Below, in pieces: positions 62,333 to 64,000 of a stretch of 64,000 bases of DNA. Made by a program: the position numbers and the translations under genes. Positions within the stretch are counted from its first letter, which is position 1; every line of letters starts with the position of its first letter. Below the pieces are notes generated by a model. The model was not told where the DNA came from and did no database searches. It saw nothing but the letters and a program-made list of their open reading frames with translations. Origin of the DNA: Photobacterium rosenbergii. Lineage in GTDB: Bacteria > Pseudomonadota > Gammaproteobacteria > Enterobacterales > Vibrionaceae. The stretch covers positions 62,001 to 126,000 of the forward strand of contig NZ_PYMB01000008.1 of the NCBI RefSeq assembly GCF_003026455.1. The letters are read 5' to 3'.

Positions 62333-62905
62333 ATGATTATTTCTCGTCGAGTGGCTCAGCTTTTTACTGGGCCCGTTTTGGCACTGGCAATGGTGCTTGG
62401 TGGAACGGCGTTGCTCACAGCGCCGGCTCCGGTCTCTGCATTCACAGATGTGTATGACTTCGAATCGGCTCAGCAGGAGAAAGACTTCCAGGAGCTGACG
62501 GCAACACTTCGCTGCCCGAAATGTCAGAACAACAATATTGCTGACTCCAATGCGGCACTGGCACTGGACATGCGTCAAAAGACTTACGAACTGCTGCAGG
62601 AAGGTAAGAGCAAGCAGGACGTTGTTGATTACATGATTGCCCGTTACGGTAACTTTGTGACCTACAACCCGCCAGTTATGGCGTCAACCTTGATCTTGTG
62701 GCTAGGTCCACTGTTCTTCATCGTGGCTGGTTTTACCGTGCTTGTCATGCGTTCGCGCAAAGGCAACCAGAAGGTGACCGATACAGAACTGGAAGTTGAT
62801 GAGCAAGCGCGTTTGAAAGCCCTAATGTCAGAGATGGGGTCAGAGATGGGGACAGAAGCAGATGAGTCCGCACAGCAGGTTAACCAAGACGGTAAGGTGA
62901 AATAA
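62333..62905 (+). CDS. ccmH: Cytochrome c-type biogenesis protein CcmH
   Basis: CcmH presents the reduced CxxCH motif of apocytochrome c to the lyase. It has 190 residues. A signal or anchor sequence (about 1-35) precedes the redox motif LRCPKCQNNNIADSNA; a helical bundle, a membrane helix (about 120-138) and an acidic tail follow. It is the short CcmH form; the TPR part is separate as CcmI. It overlaps ccmI by 1 bp. Confidence 0.96.
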   Translation: MIISRRVAQLFTGPVLALAMVLGGTALLTAPAPVSAFTDVYDFESAQQEKDFQELTATLRCPKCQNNNIADSNAALALDMRQKTYELLQEGKSKQDVVDYMIARYGNFVTYNPPVMASTLILWLGPLFFIVAGFTVLVMRSRKGNQKVTDTELEVDEQARLKALMSEMGSEMGTEADESAQQVNQDGKVK

Positions 62906-64000
62906 TGACAATATTTTGGGTAATCTCCGCCCTCTTGGTACTGGTTGCGATGGCTATCTTTGTCGTACCGATGTACAAAGGTAAAGAGCAGGATGAAGTC
63001 GCCAGCCGTGATGAGCTGAACAAAGCTTTCTTCAAAGACCGTATGGACGAGCTAAAAGAAGAAAGTAGTGAAGGCTTGGTTGAGAACAAAGATGAGCTGG
63101 TTGTTGAACTGCAACAGTCGCTACTTGACGATGTGCCTGCCAATGCTGAGCAAGCCAAAACCAAAGTAAGCACTGCCATGCTAATTCCTGGCTTGATCCT
63201 GCTAGTGGGTGTCAGCTTCGGTATGTACATGAAAGTCGGTAGCTTGGACAAGGTACAAGCGTGGAACGAAACCGTTGCCCGTCTACCAGAGTTGTCTCAG
63301 CGTTTGATGGATGAATCTAATCCGTTAAGCGATCAAGAGATGGAAGACCTGACGCTTGCGCTTCGTACCCGCCTTCACAGTAATCCAAATGATGCCACTG
63401 GTTGGCTTCTGCTGGGCCGAATCGGTATGGCTAACCGTGATGCGGAAACAGCGCAAGATGCGATGAATCGTGCTTACCGCCTAGACCCAACGAATCCTGA
63501 GGTGATGCTGAGCTTCGGTCAAACCTTGATGATGATTGGCGATCCGGCGCAAAGTGAGAGAGCTCGTGTGCTACTTCGTAGTGTGCTACGCGTTGATCAC
63601 ACCAACATTCGTGCGTTGTCTTTGCTGGCTTTTGACTCATTTGAAAGTGGTGATTTCCAGCAGGCGATTAACTACTGGAGCATGATGCAGCAGATCATCG
63701 GCAAAGATGACCCACGAGCAGAGATGCTGGACCGCAGTATTGCCCGCGCCCAGTCGCAGCTTGATCGTGGCAAGAACACAGCAACCTCTGTATCGGTGAC
63801 CGTTGACCTAGACTCAAGTGTGCAACTGCCAGAGCAGGGTTTGGTGTTTGTTTCTGTCCATTCAGCAGATGGTGCCCCGATGCCAGTGGCTGCGCGCCGC
63901 GTACCGCTATCGGCATTCCCGTTTACTATCACGTTGGATGATAACGACAGTATGATCCCTGAACGTCCGATGACGTCACTGCAGGATATGATCATCAAAG
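62905..64000 (+). CDS. ccmI: Cytochrome c-type biogenesis protein CcmI (right edge cut)
   Basis: CcmI holds apocytochrome c for the heme lyase. The frame opens at the ATG at 62905 overlapping the ccmH stop and stays open for 365 codons to the window end. An N-terminal membrane helix (about 3-22) is followed by a coiled-coil loop (FFKDRMDELKEESSEG) and a second membrane helix (about 93-112). TPR-like repeats follow (about 150-270: GWLLLGRIGMANRDAETAQ, AYRLDPTNPEVMLSFGQTL). The start of a beta-rich C-terminal domain is visible. The true stop is outside the window. Confidence 0.94.
   Translation, partial: MTIFWVISALLVLVAMAIFVVPMYKGKEQDEVASRDELNKAFFKDRMDELKEESSEGLVENKDELVVELQQSLLDDVPANAEQAKTKVSTAMLIPGLILLVGVSFGMYMKVGSLDKVQAWNETVARLPELSQRLMDESNPLSDQEMEDLTLALRTRLHSNPNDATGWLLLGRIGMANRDAETAQDAMNRAYRLDPTNPEVMLSFGQTLMMIGDPAQSERARVLLRSVLRVDHTNIRALSLLAFDSFESGDFQQAINYWSMMQQIIGKDDPRAEMLDRSIARAQSQLDRGKNTATSVSVTVDLDSSVQLPEQGLVFVSVHSADGAPMPVAARRVPLSAFPFTITLDDNDSMIPERPMTSLQDMIIK

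Overview
This window is a chromosomal stretch from a marine gammaproteobacterium of the family Vibrionaceae. The gene order supports this: flgT divergent from flgOP, flgAMN divergent from cheVR, flgBCDE, flgFGHIJ, flgKL, flagellin-flaG-fliD-flaI-fliS, flrABC, fliE to fliR, flhB, flhAFG-fliA, then cheYZAB-parC-parP-cheW. That is the Vibrio-type polar sheathed-flagellum and chemotaxis cluster, with FlrA/FlrBC as regulators and FlgO/P/T as the extra basal-body parts. Having one flagellin gene here, together with the CTAGG-rich intergenic repeats, suggests to me a genus near Photobacterium, Grimontia or Enterovibrio rather than core Vibrio. That genus-level guess is inference only.

Layout. 1-1700: the 3' end of gltX, a small secreted protein, tRNA-Ala(GGC), an outer-membrane barrel gene and tRNA-Arg(CCT). 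1762-5824: flgT, flgO, flgP, flgN, flgM, flgA. 5988-7789: cheV and cheR. 8121-15799: rod, hook, P-ring and L-ring genes in two transcription units (flgBCDE and flgFGHIJ). 15800-16647: an AT-rich gap with a probable small gene. 16648-24408: hook-junction proteins, flagellin, FlaG, cap and chaperones. 24676-28917: the FlrA and FlrBC regulators. 29027-41937: MS ring, switch, export ATPase and export gate. 42240-47687: flhA, flhF, flhG, fliA. 47717-55506: chemotaxis core plus the ParC/ParP polar-localisation pair. 55763-56173: an unassigned secreted protein. 56711-64000: the cytochrome c maturation operon ccmABCDEFGH and the start of ccmI, which runs off the right edge.

Regulation visible in the sequence. 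Clean -24/-12 sigma-54 elements (GG-N10-GC with TTGC-like -12 boxes) stand before flgB, flgF, flgK, fliD, flrB and fliK, with a weaker one before flgT. Sigma-28 elements (TAAA-N15-GCCGATAA type) stand before flgM and before the flagellin. This fits the known Vibrio hierarchy FlrA, then FlrBC, then sigma-54 structural genes, then FliA/FlgM-controlled late genes. An exception is the main flagellin, which here looks sigma-28 dependent.

No phage, insertion sequence, CRISPR array or obviously foreign system was found. The less ordinary items are: three CTAGG-rich intergenic repeat clusters; a seven-copy 7-bp tandem repeat just upstream of the flagellin promoter; three near-identical 20-residue repeats in the CheA linker; the AT-rich flgJ-flgK gap with an antisense small gene; and a 314-bp interruption with a 12-bp hairpin inside the ccm operon.
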